This document shows positions 1-10,200 of a DNA stretch of 32,824 nucleotides, in pieces; position 1 is the stretch's first letter, and every line of letters begins with the position of its first letter. Source of the DNA: a virus. The stretch spans positions 1 through 32,824 of the IMG/VR virus record IMGVR_UViG_3300032118_000034; one strand, 5' to 3'. Under the pieces are notes generated by a model. The model saw only the letters and a list, made by a program, of their open reading frames with translations, was not told where the DNA came from and made no database searches. The translations under genes and the position numbers were made by a program.

Positions 1-101
1 AAGGGTAATATACCTATATTAACCGAAAGATACTAGTTATACCATCGACTGTATGAGAAGTATCTAATAGATGTGTCCTTGATAGGGAGGGTGTAGGGAC
101 A

Positions 102-1049
102 ATGCACTCCTTAATCAACCGCCTGAGAAGAAGACCTATTAGCATATGTGGAGAGATCTTTGGAGAGAGCACGATTCTCTCAACCGGCGAAGTAGTATGT
201 GGCTGTGTTGATCCTCTAGGTATCAATCCTTTAGGGAATATTAATCAGCAAAGTATTAAGGATATATTCTATGGAGACAAATATAGATCTCTGAGAGATC
301 AAATTCTGTCTTCCTCAAATGACTCTTTTTGCCCCGCCTTATCTTGTGATTGCTGCTTCAAAACATTGCCAGCTAAAGACGTTAATATTAGAATCCCTGT
401 AATAAAGAAATTGACTATTGAAACCACCTCATTCTGCAACCTTAGATGCCTAGATTGCAGTGTCCCCCGGTGGATGAGTGCCAAGTCTCCGAGACTCGCG
501 AAACTTGATCATAGGAAGATTGAGCGGGCTATAATGGATACCAGGGACGATCTTCAGCAAATATCATTATATAATTATGGCGAGCCCTTCTTAGATCATG
601 ACTTAATCCCCCTCTTACGATTTATAAGACAGAAGACCAAGGCCTGGATTTATATCCACACCAACGGCACCATCATGGCGGAAGGGGTGCCGGAGATCAT
701 AGCGCGAGAACAACTGATCCATGCCATCTCCTTCTCTATCGATGGCACTTACCAGGAGAGTTATGAAAGATATAGAATTGGCGGAGATTTCGAGAAGGCA
801 TTTAATAATATGATATCTATTCATAAGTATAAAAACATCTATAAAAACCAGTATCCTACTATTATATGGCAGTATATATTGTTTGATTGGAATGATTCCG
901 AGGAGGAAATAAAAAGAGTGCAAGAGCTGGCAGAACAGTACCAGCTCGATGTTCTGTGGGTCGCAACGCATTCAGTGGGGGCTTCTAAAAAATATGCCTA
1001 TGGCTCCCAGCGATTCAAAGATCTACCAGGAGCCAAGACGTTTAGGTAG
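102..1049 (+). CDS. Radical SAM protein with an N-terminal SPASM-like cysteine domain
   Basis: This is a 315-residue protein. The radical SAM [4Fe-4S] motif CNLRCLDC (CX3CX2C) is at residues 112-119, followed by a barrel-like region with the motifs ISLYNYGEPFLD and IHTNG. Residues 16-85 resemble a SPASM/twitch auxiliary-cluster domain: Cys16, Cys33, Cys35, the segment PLGNINQQSIKDIF, then Cys77, Cys82, Cys84 and Cys85. In most SPASM proteins this domain lies after the barrel, so the order here is swapped. Such enzymes usually modify peptides or other macromolecules by radical chemistry; the substrate cannot be read here. A GGGAGG at 85-90 lies upstream of the start. It is the only plus-strand gene and ends 30 bases from the end of the tail-tip gene, so it may be viral cargo or flanking host DNA. 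Confidence 0.85.
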   Translation: MHSLINRLRRRPISICGEIFGESTILSTGEVVCGCVDPLGINPLGNINQQSIKDIFYGDKYRSLRDQILSSSNDSFCPALSCDCCFKTLPAKDVNIRIPVIKKLTIETTSFCNLRCLDCSVPRWMSAKSPRLAKLDHRKIERAIMDTRDDLQQISLYNYGEPFLDHDLIPLLRFIRQKTKAWIYIHTNGTIMAEGVPEIIAREQLIHAISFSIDGTYQESYERYRIGGDFEKAFNNMISIHKYKNIYKNQYPTIIWQYILFDWNDSEEEIKRVQELAEQYQLDVLWVATHSVGASKKYAYGSQRFKDLPGAKTFR

Positions 1050-1079
1050 TTACGCAGTTATATAGTTAGGTTGGTAGGT

Positions 1080-2579
1080 TCAGACCGCGGGCCAGACAAA
1101 GGTAGACGGTCCTGTACCTGCTCCATTCAGTGGTAGAATTGATTTGGTGAGGTCACTATCGTCTACATTTGCCCGCCCTATATTTGAGTAGACGTTATTC
1201 CAGACGTGGTTTTGGACTCCAGTGTGATTCCCACCGCTATTAGCGGGATATGTTGTGCTGCCGCCTGTGTGGATTCCGACCATCTGCAGATTGACGCCGC
1301 TCATGGTGGCTCCCTTGACTGCTGCACTACCAGGGACGGCCAGTAGATAGATATAACCAGTAGACGCATCTATGCGGTCAATCCTGTTCCACTCAGTTAC
1401 GGTCTTGTAGACGATCCTCACCAGCATTCCTTCCTGCCATCGATTGATAGCTTGTACAGTAATGTACTTCTGGCCGGCTGGATGAGTTAAAATGCTGTCG
1501 GTGATGGTGGAAGCCACACAAGTGCATTCATTGTTACTTACTACAGTATTCTTTGAATAATTCTGGATATCAATACCCACCCGATCAGCATAGGCGTTAA
1601 CATCATTACATTGTCCGTTGTCGTTACATATGTTATTCGTGACCTTGCATCCATCACTATACCAGTAATCTATTCCACATGAGCCATTGAATCTGCAGAT
1701 ATTGTGGTCAATCCAGCTATAGCAGTCGTCTCTCAGTCCCCCAAACGAAGTTGGAATTATACCAGATTGACCGCATCCGTAAACCTGATTATATTCTATC
1801 CAACATCTGCAGGCATTGATACCTGATCCGCTAGAGGTGGCCACAGTGGACCCTTTGTTCCCATGAGAAATAATTGTGTTTTGCCAAGCATGGCAATACT
1901 TTAGAGAGAACGCAGGAGAGTTTGCTATCGTGGTCATCGCGCCTGTGTTCCTTACTATGTTTCCATGTATCTTTGCATAGAAGACCGTACTTGCAGTAGG
2001 TACACCATTAGTAGGCCCGGGAACTGGATAGGGATCTTTCCCTACCATATAGATATGAACTCCTGAAGATCCGATGAAGTTATTTGAATATATATCTATA
2101 GCGCATCCACTATCTCCAGAGATACCACATCCCCAATTACTTGTGCTTGTGCTGGTATACCCCATGAAGACACAATGATGGATACTGGACCCATCCGCTG
2201 ATGCCAATACCCTTATGCAATTGGAAACATAGTTATTGGCATTAAACACAACGTTAGATATCTCGAATTTTCCATTAGTAGACGATATTATTGGCTGCCC
2301 GGAAGTGGATTTTAGTTGCGGCCAATTGGTGAGATCATCTGCCATCAATTTATATATAGTATCGGATGCATTTATGTTAATCGGGTTTCCGATGTTATAT
2401 ATCCCTGGCTTGAGGTGGACCGGCAACTTCGTAGCAAGCGCCGTATTAATTTCGGCTTCGTCGTTATAGCCATCACATATATAGTTGGCTCCAGATCCGG
2501 CTGGCCCCACGGTCTTATAAGAAACTGGAGTGGGGGGAGCTGGTGGATCCTGGGAGGCTACGCTCCCAAGCAAAAACAT
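1080..2579 (-). CDS. Right-handed beta-helix tailspike-like protein
   Basis: This 499-residue protein begins with a Pro-rich linker, then a segment like pectate-lyase-type tailspikes (YICDGYNDEAEINTAL, then HLKPGIYNI), where a numbered set of entities is expanded into a beta-helix. Residues 100-350 carry many short Asn/Gly/Ile turns such as VTNNICNDNGQC and WIDHNICRFNGS, typical of parallel beta-helix coils. No catalytic residues of a named enzyme could be identified. It is the last gene of the tail-tip block and overlaps the preceding gene by 22 bases. The start has no clear ribosome binding site. It probably binds or degrades a surface polysaccharide of the host; the substrate is unknown. 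It is unusually rich in Cys for an adhesin. Confidence 0.8.
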   Translation of the reverse strand: MFLLGSVASQDPPAPPTPVSYKTVGPAGSGANYICDGYNDEAEINTALATKLPVHLKPGIYNIGNPININASDTIYKLMADDLTNWPQLKSTSGQPIISSTNGKFEISNVVFNANNYVSNCIRVLASADGSSIHHCVFMGYTSTSTSNWGCGISGDSGCAIDIYSNNFIGSSGVHIYMVGKDPYPVPGPTNGVPTASTVFYAKIHGNIVRNTGAMTTIANSPAFSLKYCHAWQNTIISHGNKGSTVATSSGSGINACRCWIEYNQVYGCGQSGIIPTSFGGLRDDCYSWIDHNICRFNGSCGIDYWYSDGCKVTNNICNDNGQCNDVNAYADRVGIDIQNYSKNTVVSNNECTCVASTITDSILTHPAGQKYITVQAINRWQEGMLVRIVYKTVTEWNRIDRIDASTGYIYLLAVPGSAAVKGATMSGVNLQMVGIHTGGSTTYPANSGGNHTGVQNHVWNNVYSNIGRANVDDSDLTKSILPLNGAGTGPSTFVWPAV

Positions 2580-3046
2580 CCGAAGTAGGTATTAGGCCAC
2601 TGAATTGTCTGAGTGAGACCTGTGTCTTGGATGCACCAGACGGTAATGATATCTCCTGCGTTCAGAGAAGCTACACAGCTCGTAAATCCATTTACATTGC
2701 TGTTGGATGGAACGGTTACATATGCCAGATTATTACCTAACCCATTCCTATATATGCCTACTCCCTGGCGATTTGCGGAATTACCACCAGGCGACATCCA
2801 CATGGCTACAAATAGCTGATATTTGCCAGCTACTGGGGCTACAAATTGTTTAGCGGATGCACTCCATCCACCCGAGTTCCAGATAACCGTGTCTAGAGGG
2901 CTTGTTACCTGTGTCCAAGTATTATTCAGTATACTTTGCGCATTATATGCGCTCCCCTTTATATAACATCCAACTGCGCTTTCCACCATCTTTTTACCAT
3001 CTCCTATTTCTCTCAAACCGTTCAAAAATACGATTCTTCGATGCAT
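2558..3046 (-). CDS. C1q/TNF-like jelly-roll tail-tip protein
   Basis: This 162-residue protein has a C-terminal half with the C1q-like pattern: VAGKYQLFVAMWM, then IYRNG, then SLNAGDIITVWCIQD and a final FGCFCLGA strand. Such domains trimerise and act as receptor-binding tips of phage fibres. The first 30 residues may not be translated: an internal ATG at 2989 is preceded by AGGAG about 11 bases upstream, while the outer ATG has no clear ribosome binding site. The gene overlaps the start of the beta-helix gene, suggesting coupled translation and perhaps joint assembly. The function assignment is by pattern only. Confidence 0.72.
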   Translation of the reverse strand: MHRRIVFLNGLREIGDGKKMVESAVGCYIKGSAYNAQSILNNTWTQVTSPLDTVIWNSGGWSASAKQFVAPVAGKYQLFVAMWMSPGGNSANRQGVGIYRNGLGNNLAYVTVPSNSNVNGFTSCVASLNAGDIITVWCIQDTGLTQTIQWPNTYFGCFCLGA

Positions 3047-3061
3047 GGACCAGAATTTAGT

Positions 3062-4108
3062 CTAGCCCACTCGCATCAGATACAGTTTATTCCCGTATTG
3101 GCATGATAGACTCTCGCCGGATGTCTGCATAACATACAGTTCTACATAGTCGTTGACAGCCAGCGAAGCAAACCCTACTCCTGTGACCTGCCCCCACCCA
3201 GAGGTTGCTGCAGCAGCCAAGATCACGCCCTCGAGCACCTGCACGTTATTCACGCGGATATGGATACGCCGATCTCCTGTGATATTGCCCGCAAAAAAAG
3301 CACACCCGAACATGAAGTAAACGCCTGCCTCTTTACAGATGTATTTTTTGTTGACGCCATCCCAACCGCTCAACGTGTCAATTGTAGCGGTCGCTGACAA
3401 TCCCGCAGCAATTTTTGTGTCGGTTGAAGCGGTAATAGTCTGCAGGGTAGAAGTAGTATCTATAATCCCTAACACTAATTTTTTCGCATTTCCGAGCGTC
3501 ATCTTCCGATATGCCGCATCGGCAATACTGTAAATCAGCAGGGGATCGTCATCGACAAATGCTGTCTTCGCGGTCAGCGTATTGAAATTGTCATCCAAGG
3601 CCTGAGTGTGCTTCTTGGTGATGGCATCAACTATGTTGGTATGGGCGAGCCCGCCGTCCTTGATGAGCTTTCCCGTCGTTCCGTCAAACTCCACCACGTC
3701 AGAAGCTGTAGCCGAACCTGGCCCGACCACATCTCCGGCGGATGAATAATAGACCTCTACCCAGTATGAAATGTTGGGTGGGACCTGATTCAAATTTGAG
3801 CCTACTATGCTCACATAGGCTTTACCGCCATAAGTGCAACCATCTCCTGCCGCATATGTCGTAGCCCCACTCCAGGCTCCTTTCCATGAGACGGATCCCA
3901 GGGGCGTGCCCACAGGTATAACCAAGACCCAGTAAGTCGGATTTGGCGGCTGGTTGCCTCCAGCCGAAGTGTGGGCCAGGATGCACTCATAGACGTTGTT
4001 CCCGCTAGTGTACCAGTCCCCTACGTACATCGATATACTGGAACTCCACGCCCCTTTTAGATGGTCATGCTTGGCAGCATCGGCCGTAAGAACAAATTTT
4101 GCTTGCAT
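3062..4108 (-). CDS. Tail fibre with two chitin-binding-like modules and a C1q-like tip
   Basis: The 348-residue protein has three parts. Residues 20-60 and 74-120 are two copies of a CBM5/12-like module, with the spaced pattern W...Y..GD.....N.VYEC......N.PP.P.YWV. A middle linker includes VEFDGTTGKLIKDGGL, a segment common in phage fibre proteins. The C-terminal 130 residues form a C1q-like jelly roll (YICKEAGVYFMFGCAFF through LAVNDYVELYV). CBM5/12 modules usually bind chitin-like or other N-acetylated glycans, so adhesion to a glycan on the host envelope or sheath is a reasonable inference. It follows the distal tail gene by ten bases. Confidence 0.8.
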   Translation of the reverse strand: MQAKFVLTADAAKHDHLKGAWSSSISMYVGDWYTSGNNVYECILAHTSAGGNQPPNPTYWVLVIPVGTPLGSVSWKGAWSGATTYAAGDGCTYGGKAYVSIVGSNLNQVPPNISYWVEVYYSSAGDVVGPGSATASDVVEFDGTTGKLIKDGGLAHTNIVDAITKKHTQALDDNFNTLTAKTAFVDDDPLLIYSIADAAYRKMTLGNAKKLVLGIIDTTSTLQTITASTDTKIAAGLSATATIDTLSGWDGVNKKYICKEAGVYFMFGCAFFAGNITGDRRIHIRVNNVQVLEGVILAAAATSGWGQVTGVGFASLAVNDYVELYVMQTSGESLSCQYGNKLYLMRVG

Positions 4109-4117
4109 GGTATAACC

Positions 4118-5323
4118 TCAATAATAAAATATATCTCTATAATAAAACTCAAGCTGTTTCAGCGCTAGGCCGCCGCCGCCTTCGACAGTGATGCTGAAGG
4201 AGAGACCAGGGTCAATCAGGTAGATACTCGAGGGGGCAATATATCTCTGGACAACTCCCTTTATGCTGGAGATGGTGATAGCATCTGACGCCCCGCAGAC
4301 AATTCCGAAAAAGATATCCGTCTTGCCCAGGGCACAAGGCATGTAGATCTTGTTATAGCCCAGCTGCAGCACCCCATTCCAGCCGGGAAGGTCGGCCAGA
4401 TCCGCCAGGAAGCCACAGTTAATATAAGGATTCCCTGTGATTGAGGTGACCCGGACCTCTATATAGGGATTCGCGGTGATGGGCAGCGGGCCCAACAGCG
4501 GGAATATCAGTTTTCCATTGTTCCCTATATGGAGAGCATTCAGGGCTATTGAGCCGCCAGAGCCATAATTACAGTATGTAGATCCCTGAAAGTCGATCTG
4601 CAGATCTGAATAAGTCATAGGGAAGATTGTAGAATACTGATGAGACACTTCACCCCATCGGTTCATCTCAAACCTGTCATTCCTCATCATTTTAGTGCAA
4701 AGCAAGATATATCCCTGCAGTTCGGTATAATTGCTTAGGTAAGTGTTAACTGCCAGATTTGTGAGATACTGGGCGCTCTGGTAATCTCCAGATGCTAGGA
4801 GATAATCCAAGCCGGCCGGCAGAACACCGTTGTTGGTGAAGCTCTTTGTCTGCCAGAGAGAGACATCATTTGCTAGCGGGAACCCCTGGTCCGGCGCGTA
4901 CATCCAGGATCCCCGAACTATGATCTCGGCTATAGCAATATAACGCCAGCATCCTAATCCGGTTGTTGGATGAACCACCCAATTAGGTTTTATGGTCTCA
5001 GCATGAGCCGCTTGGATATAGCCGCAACGATCATCAGATTCAGGATAGAACTCACTGTCCACCGGCGCATTATTAACATAATCGCAAAACTCATCTATAT
5101 CGGAACGGGTGAGACTGGCCACTTCAACCTTGTACTTCCTGAGCTGCCTGCCCCCATGGAGTGCCGTGGCATAATCTCTCCATGGATAATTGTATTCATC
5201 GATCTTCAGACCACCTCCGGATGGCGTCACACATCCTGAATGGGTGACGTGCAATCTGGCCGGATCTGAGCCTCCGGGCACTAGCACCAAACCATTAATT
5301 TCGACATAAGGAGACGTAGCCAT
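4118..5323 (-). CDS. Putative distal tail or minor tail protein
   Basis: A 401-residue protein located between the tail-hub-like gene and the fibre genes. The N-terminal 130 residues (SGCVTPSGGGLKIDEYNY, DEFCDYVNNAPVDSEFYPES) resemble a beta-rich domain of distal tail proteins, which connect the tail tube to the tip. The middle and C-terminal parts are beta-rich with many Gly, Tyr and Asn residues, and may form a carbohydrate-binding or galectin-like domain. No catalytic motif is visible. The assignment rests mainly on gene order: tape measure, then tip proteins, then fibres. It starts four bases before the previous stop region ends, so it is probably cotranslated. Confidence 0.6.
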   Translation of the reverse strand: MATSPYVEINGLVLVPGGSDPARLHVTHSGCVTPSGGGLKIDEYNYPWRDYATALHGGRQLRKYKVEVASLTRSDIDEFCDYVNNAPVDSEFYPESDDRCGYIQAAHAETIKPNWVVHPTTGLGCWRYIAIAEIIVRGSWMYAPDQGFPLANDVSLWQTKSFTNNGVLPAGLDYLLASGDYQSAQYLTNLAVNTYLSNYTELQGYILLCTKMMRNDRFEMNRWGEVSHQYSTIFPMTYSDLQIDFQGSTYCNYGSGGSIALNALHIGNNGKLIFPLLGPLPITANPYIEVRVTSITGNPYINCGFLADLADLPGWNGVLQLGYNKIYMPCALGKTDIFFGIVCGASDAITISSIKGVVQRYIAPSSIYLIDPGLSFSITVEGGGGLALKQLEFYYRDIFYY

Positions 5324-5327
5324 CTTG

Positions 5328-7253
5328 TTAACCCCATAGATCTAATCTTTTGTAAAAGTTCATCGTCACGTTAGCAGTTAGGTTAGTATTGGTGCTACAG
5401 TTTGTCGAACCTTGGATGTTCCCCATATAATATAATGTTATATATATAGTATTCACATGACCATGATAAACAATGTCTGTTATGTCTATGTCACTAATAG
5501 TATCCCCAAATGCATAATTATAAATGATCGAATCCGCACCGATATATGTATCACGGGAAATTATAACGAAACATCGCCATGGGTCCATGGTCTGTTGGTT
5601 TGGTGGTGCTGGTGTAACTGATATGGAGACATCCAGGGTTACGCGAGGATTGTTCTCATCTGGTCCGGAGAGATCGGGACAAGTTAGGGAAACCGAACCC
5701 ATAGCACATGTTGAGAAAAGCGAAGATCTCATAGCGAAAGTAGTGGAGGCTGAAACGCTATCTTTGGTCTTCTCCATGAGGTAGTTGGTATAAGGGTTAC
5801 TCAGCATCCCGGCGTTCAGCCAGGCATTCGTCAACTTAGGTGTCTTGCAGTTCAGCTCAAGTTCTGTATAACCATCACTACGGTTTGTGATAACGTTAAT
5901 AGGAAGATTGATCGGATAGTTCACTGAAGACTCAAAAGCCCCATCAAGGGCAGGCCGGATTGCCACCAGGTCCCCGGGACGAGCAACGATCTTTCGTGTC
6001 GTCTTGATGTAATACTGATAGTCCTCAAAGCGGTTCGTGAATTCTGCGTTTGTCCCACTCTGCAGAATACCGTCTGCATCCCTATATCCATGGGATACTG
6101 AGAAAAGATCTTCATACCAGATCCCTTTGATGTCATAGTTCGCCCAGGAGTAGACCTGTCCAGCATCCCCGTAGCCCCGCAAACAATGGACACGTGGCTT
6201 GTTCGGGACGGAACATTCAAAGGCGATAGTCTCCTTATCTTTTTCGTCTATGGTGTAGACTACACCATACGGATCCGGTTCATAAAATGTAGTCATGCCA
6301 TAAATATACGTGGCATCTGGTTGATCGAATAAGTACGGATAGAGGCCGAAGCTCTTTATTATTCCAAAAAGAACATCTGCGATATTATCAGTATGTTTGG
6401 TTCTGAGGAACCCTACTAATGGCGTGTCTCCCCATTCAACAGAACCTATGCGGAGTTTAGTATCAAACGCATTATCTGCCAGTATTCGACCATTCCAGTA
6501 CCAATAATCCACCGCTCCTGTTATGTTGGGAGATCCGGCAATAGCATTTCCAACAGCCAGGTTTGCAGTATTCCTGATATAAAGGTCGTTGGCATCCACG
6601 AAATAAGATTGATCATTACTTTGGAGATCTGCCAAAGCCCCCCTCAACGTGAGTGGATAGATGCCAGCATCATCCATATAATAAAGAGTTGGTGCGGCTC
6701 CCAACCTACTCTTTGCACCCCAGTTAGCATACTTTATGATATGCTTTACAGCATCGTAGACTGTGAACGGCATGCCCCACGGCATCATGGAGTTAGCTAC
6801 ATGCAATAGGCCAGGGCAGTTATCTGTATTACCATAAGAGATAGGATAGACTGGTGAGTAGTGATCCTTGATAACATTATTAAAAGTGAAGACCGTTCCG
6901 GTACCGTCTGCATTTCCCACCAAGGCATAATTCCATTTGTGGCAGAAGCGATGGTAGAGGAGGTTCTCGATACCTTTACAGGTCCAGACACTCTCTTTCT
7001 GGGTCCTCTTGTATCGCTCCACATATCCCCTGAAACATACCTCTGCCCCGTCCATGGCTAGGATTTCAGCGAACTGCTGGAGAGGTACTTCTGGTTTGGT
7101 GGTGAGTTGCAGGTCCCGGGCATTTGTTGAGATGTCCTGATATCTTTTGAGCGTCCATTTCTCCGCATCGAAAAAGAACTCTTGGCCGTTGGGGTTGATG
7201 CATTTAAAAGAGGTTGGGATAGACCAGTCCTGCATCATCTCGGGCCCAGTCAT
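5328..7253 (-). CDS. Tail hub / tip protein (baseplate-like)
   Basis: A 641-residue protein directly after the tape measure gene, where siphoviruses encode the tail hub (Tal or gp27-like). The reading frame is open further upstream to 7358, but that part overlaps 100 bases of the tape measure gene; the ATG at 7253 lies four bases after the tape measure stop and is preferred. The N-terminal third (FFFDAEKWTLKRYQDIST, VCFRGYVERYKRTQKESVWT) has the look of a hub domain that is wrapped around a central channel. The segment TRKIVARPGDLVAIRPALDG (about residue 430) is also typical. The C-terminal 100 residues are a beta-rich domain of unknown type. The function is inferred from gene order and general pattern. 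Confidence 0.68.
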   Translation of the reverse strand: MTGPEMMQDWSIPTSFKCINPNGQEFFFDAEKWTLKRYQDISTNARDLQLTTKPEVPLQQFAEILAMDGAEVCFRGYVERYKRTQKESVWTCKGIENLLYHRFCHKWNYALVGNADGTGTVFTFNNVIKDHYSPVYPISYGNTDNCPGLLHVANSMMPWGMPFTVYDAVKHIIKYANWGAKSRLGAAPTLYYMDDAGIYPLTLRGALADLQSNDQSYFVDANDLYIRNTANLAVGNAIAGSPNITGAVDYWYWNGRILADNAFDTKLRIGSVEWGDTPLVGFLRTKHTDNIADVLFGIIKSFGLYPYLFDQPDATYIYGMTTFYEPDPYGVVYTIDEKDKETIAFECSVPNKPRVHCLRGYGDAGQVYSWANYDIKGIWYEDLFSVSHGYRDADGILQSGTNAEFTNRFEDYQYYIKTTRKIVARPGDLVAIRPALDGAFESSVNYPINLPINVITNRSDGYTELELNCKTPKLTNAWLNAGMLSNPYTNYLMEKTKDSVSASTTFAMRSSLFSTCAMGSVSLTCPDLSGPDENNPRVTLDVSISVTPAPPNQQTMDPWRCFVIISRDTYIGADSIIYNYAFGDTISDIDITDIVYHGHVNTIYITLYYMGNIQGSTNCSTNTNLTANVTMNFYKRLDLWG

Positions 7254-7257
7254 GTGT

Positions 7258-10200
7258 TTACCGCCATTGTGTGGACGCCACCAGTTGCTCAATCTCTCGG
7301 GTATGTTCCGCGAACCGTTGATCAAGGTCAGATACGCCATAGATCGGGGCATTGACAATGAGGGGCGCGTTTAAGGTTACTGATCCGCCCCTGCCCCCAC
7401 CCTCTCCAGCCATCCTCTGCACCCGTTCGGCTGAGAGCACATACTCACCACCAGGTCGATCTCCCACCACGGCCAGCGTGGGACGCGGGACAAATCCTTC
7501 ATCCTGAAATGATGGAATGTCCATAAGGGACGTATTGGGGGATCCTGAAAAGGGAATATTGCCTACATTATAGATACCACTGCGATTATATTCTCCGCTA
7601 GATACTAGCATATTTTGGAAAATACCACTGGTCCCACCGCCGCCCTTTACGGTAATAATATAGATATATTTGTATTCTGGCGTTGTCAGGTCATCGATCT
7701 TGGCCCGGGCGGATTCATAGCCTCCAAGCTTGATCGGCATATCTTTTCCCTGGCCGGCAATATCTCCTAGGTTGGTGATGCTGTCTTCCGCATCCCTGAT
7801 GTCTGCCGTTACTTGCATTGTTTGGGTCTCGCTTGCCCTCTCTTTGGTGTCAGTGATTGATTTGTCTGCGTTCGTTGTGTCCGCAACTATATTTGCTGTT
7901 ATGACATGTAACTCGTGGGCCACCTCCTCACCGCCAGCACAACCTAGCCAATCCCCGCCTCCACCTTCTGGTTTAGCGTAAACCGTGCTAACTATCATAC
8001 CCTCCCTGGTTAGGGCCCCTCCCTCTGGGATGACAGACATATAATAATCTCTATATTCGGCCTCTGTTTTCCCAGCGATACTTCCGAGCCTTAGGGTTTC
8101 AGCTTTGCCCATCAGCTCGGGATGTTCGATAGACCAAAGTGCCGTAGGCCCCACGAATGATGCTTCGTACATGGAGCCGAGATTCTCGACGGCGGAACGG
8201 AATGATAGAGGATCGAGTGCTTCGGTCCCGGTCAGAGCCTGGAGCTGTCCAATAATTATTTGTGTCGCTGCATTGTTAGCCTGAGTGCAACTCTGGCAAC
8301 TCTGGCCTAACGCATTTACGCTATCTTTGTTTCTCTCCATGCTGTCGCTGTCTTGATCGGTCTTATCTTTCAGGCCTTCCAAAGTATCATTAAGCAGTCG
8401 TTGAGCAATTGATACATCTTCGCGTTCTTTAGAAAGATCGGGCTCGTATTTGCCCAATCGCCCGCCCATCTTTTCTATATACTCCCGATTATATTGGTCC
8501 CAGGTTTTTAGAACTTCTGTGTTCTGAGCAATTTGAGAAGATGATTTAGCTATTGATCCTGTATTAACCTCTGATAATCCACTAACACCTTTGGGCTGTG
8601 GAATTCCGATGCCAGCGCCTATCTTCGGCACGTTTTCCCTGCCCCATTTATCGATTCCTGTTGATAACTCATTGGGGATACTGTCAAAAAAATCGGTTAT
8701 GGGCTTACTTATGGTGTTAGGCAAATTATCCATTGTAAATACAAAATCAGAGTATGCTCTTGTAATGTCAGATGCTCCAAATGACGCGGTATACCCCGTC
8801 CCCATCAATTGAGCTGGCGCTATTTCGACGGGCAACCCTGTCATCCTTGAAAGCCTGTCTGCATAACTCTTAAGCCCCCCGACTGATTGGATCAACATCG
8901 CGCCCGCATCGTCTGATTTATCTTCGAACTCCTGAGAGGCTCTAGCGTATGCATCCAGTGCTTGGGTGTCTTTGTTTACTGACGGTATAAATCCAGACGA
9001 ATCAGCAGTATCGCCAGAAACAACCACCGGAGGCACGTATGTGCTTATGTTAGTGGTTGGAATAAGTTTGAACCCTAATATGGCAGTGGACGCATCATTA
9101 ATAGCACCTACAAGCGTACTAGCAAAAGCATCTGCTAGCATTCGTACTGAAGCCAGAACACCTGCAATTGCCATTACTGCTTCATCATGGAAAGTGTAAA
9201 TTGCCTGGACGGCTCCGACTGATCCCTCTTTCATCTTCAGTTTCATTTCCGCAGCAATGAGCCCGAACTCGGCACGGAAGATCTGTTCAATTGGTTTTAG
9301 GAAGGCATCTAACGGAGTTTTACCTGTCAAAAAGGACCAATCCCATTTTATCAAACCGCGAGCAAGATCAAAACCTTCGCTAATTTGAGATGCTATATTT
9401 TTACCAAGTTCTCCAGCAAATTTATCCATCTTTGCGCCGACGCCTGAGAAATCTCCCGACCCCAGGCCCTCGATAAAGGCCATAATCGCATCATAACCAG
9501 AGGTACTAAATATGTCCAGGAGAGGCTGGATATCGGCCTGCATATCAGCACCTATCTTTTCTTTGATACCCTCGGCGGCCTGGCCGGCTCGGTCCCAGGA
9601 TTTGGTAAAGATTCCATCGACGGTGGAGGCCATGACTTTCGTGGTGCCTGTCGTATGCTCCATCTCATCGGAAAGTTCCCGGATGCCATCAATGTTATCG
9701 GCAATATTGGATATTAACATGCCGGTTCTAGCTCCAAAAATCTCTTTGAAATCAGAGAGAGAGGCCCCGGCATCATGCATCTTTTCAAGCGTGTCTAAAA
9801 GAGGTTCGGCTTTTACGCTACTGGCCGTCATACCTAACTTTTTAAGTGCTTCGGTGCCATCGGTTACGCCCGTCCATTTGATTTTCCCGGTTTTTTTATC
9901 ATATTCAGCTACAGGGTCCTTCATATTGGAAAGAGCCATAACGCCCATTCTAATAGCCGTAGTAGGATCGGGAAGGTCTTTTGCGCTCAGAACGGATAGC
10001 ATAGCTGCCGTATCCTCAAGAGACATTCCCCCCTCTTTGGCGGCCATGCCCAGAGTTTTCAGATCGATTGCAGCGGGCTCTAAATTGGATGAAGTGATAG
10101 CCTTTGCCCATACATCTGCTATATGGGAGTTATCCTCCATCGTCTTACCGAAATGAACCTGAGAGGATTCAACCAAATTGGTAGCAGTGACCATGTCGGT

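Noticed and set aside
9512-10156. Plus-strand open frame of 214 codons within the tape measure gene.
   Set aside because: Antisense shadow of the well-supported tape measure core.
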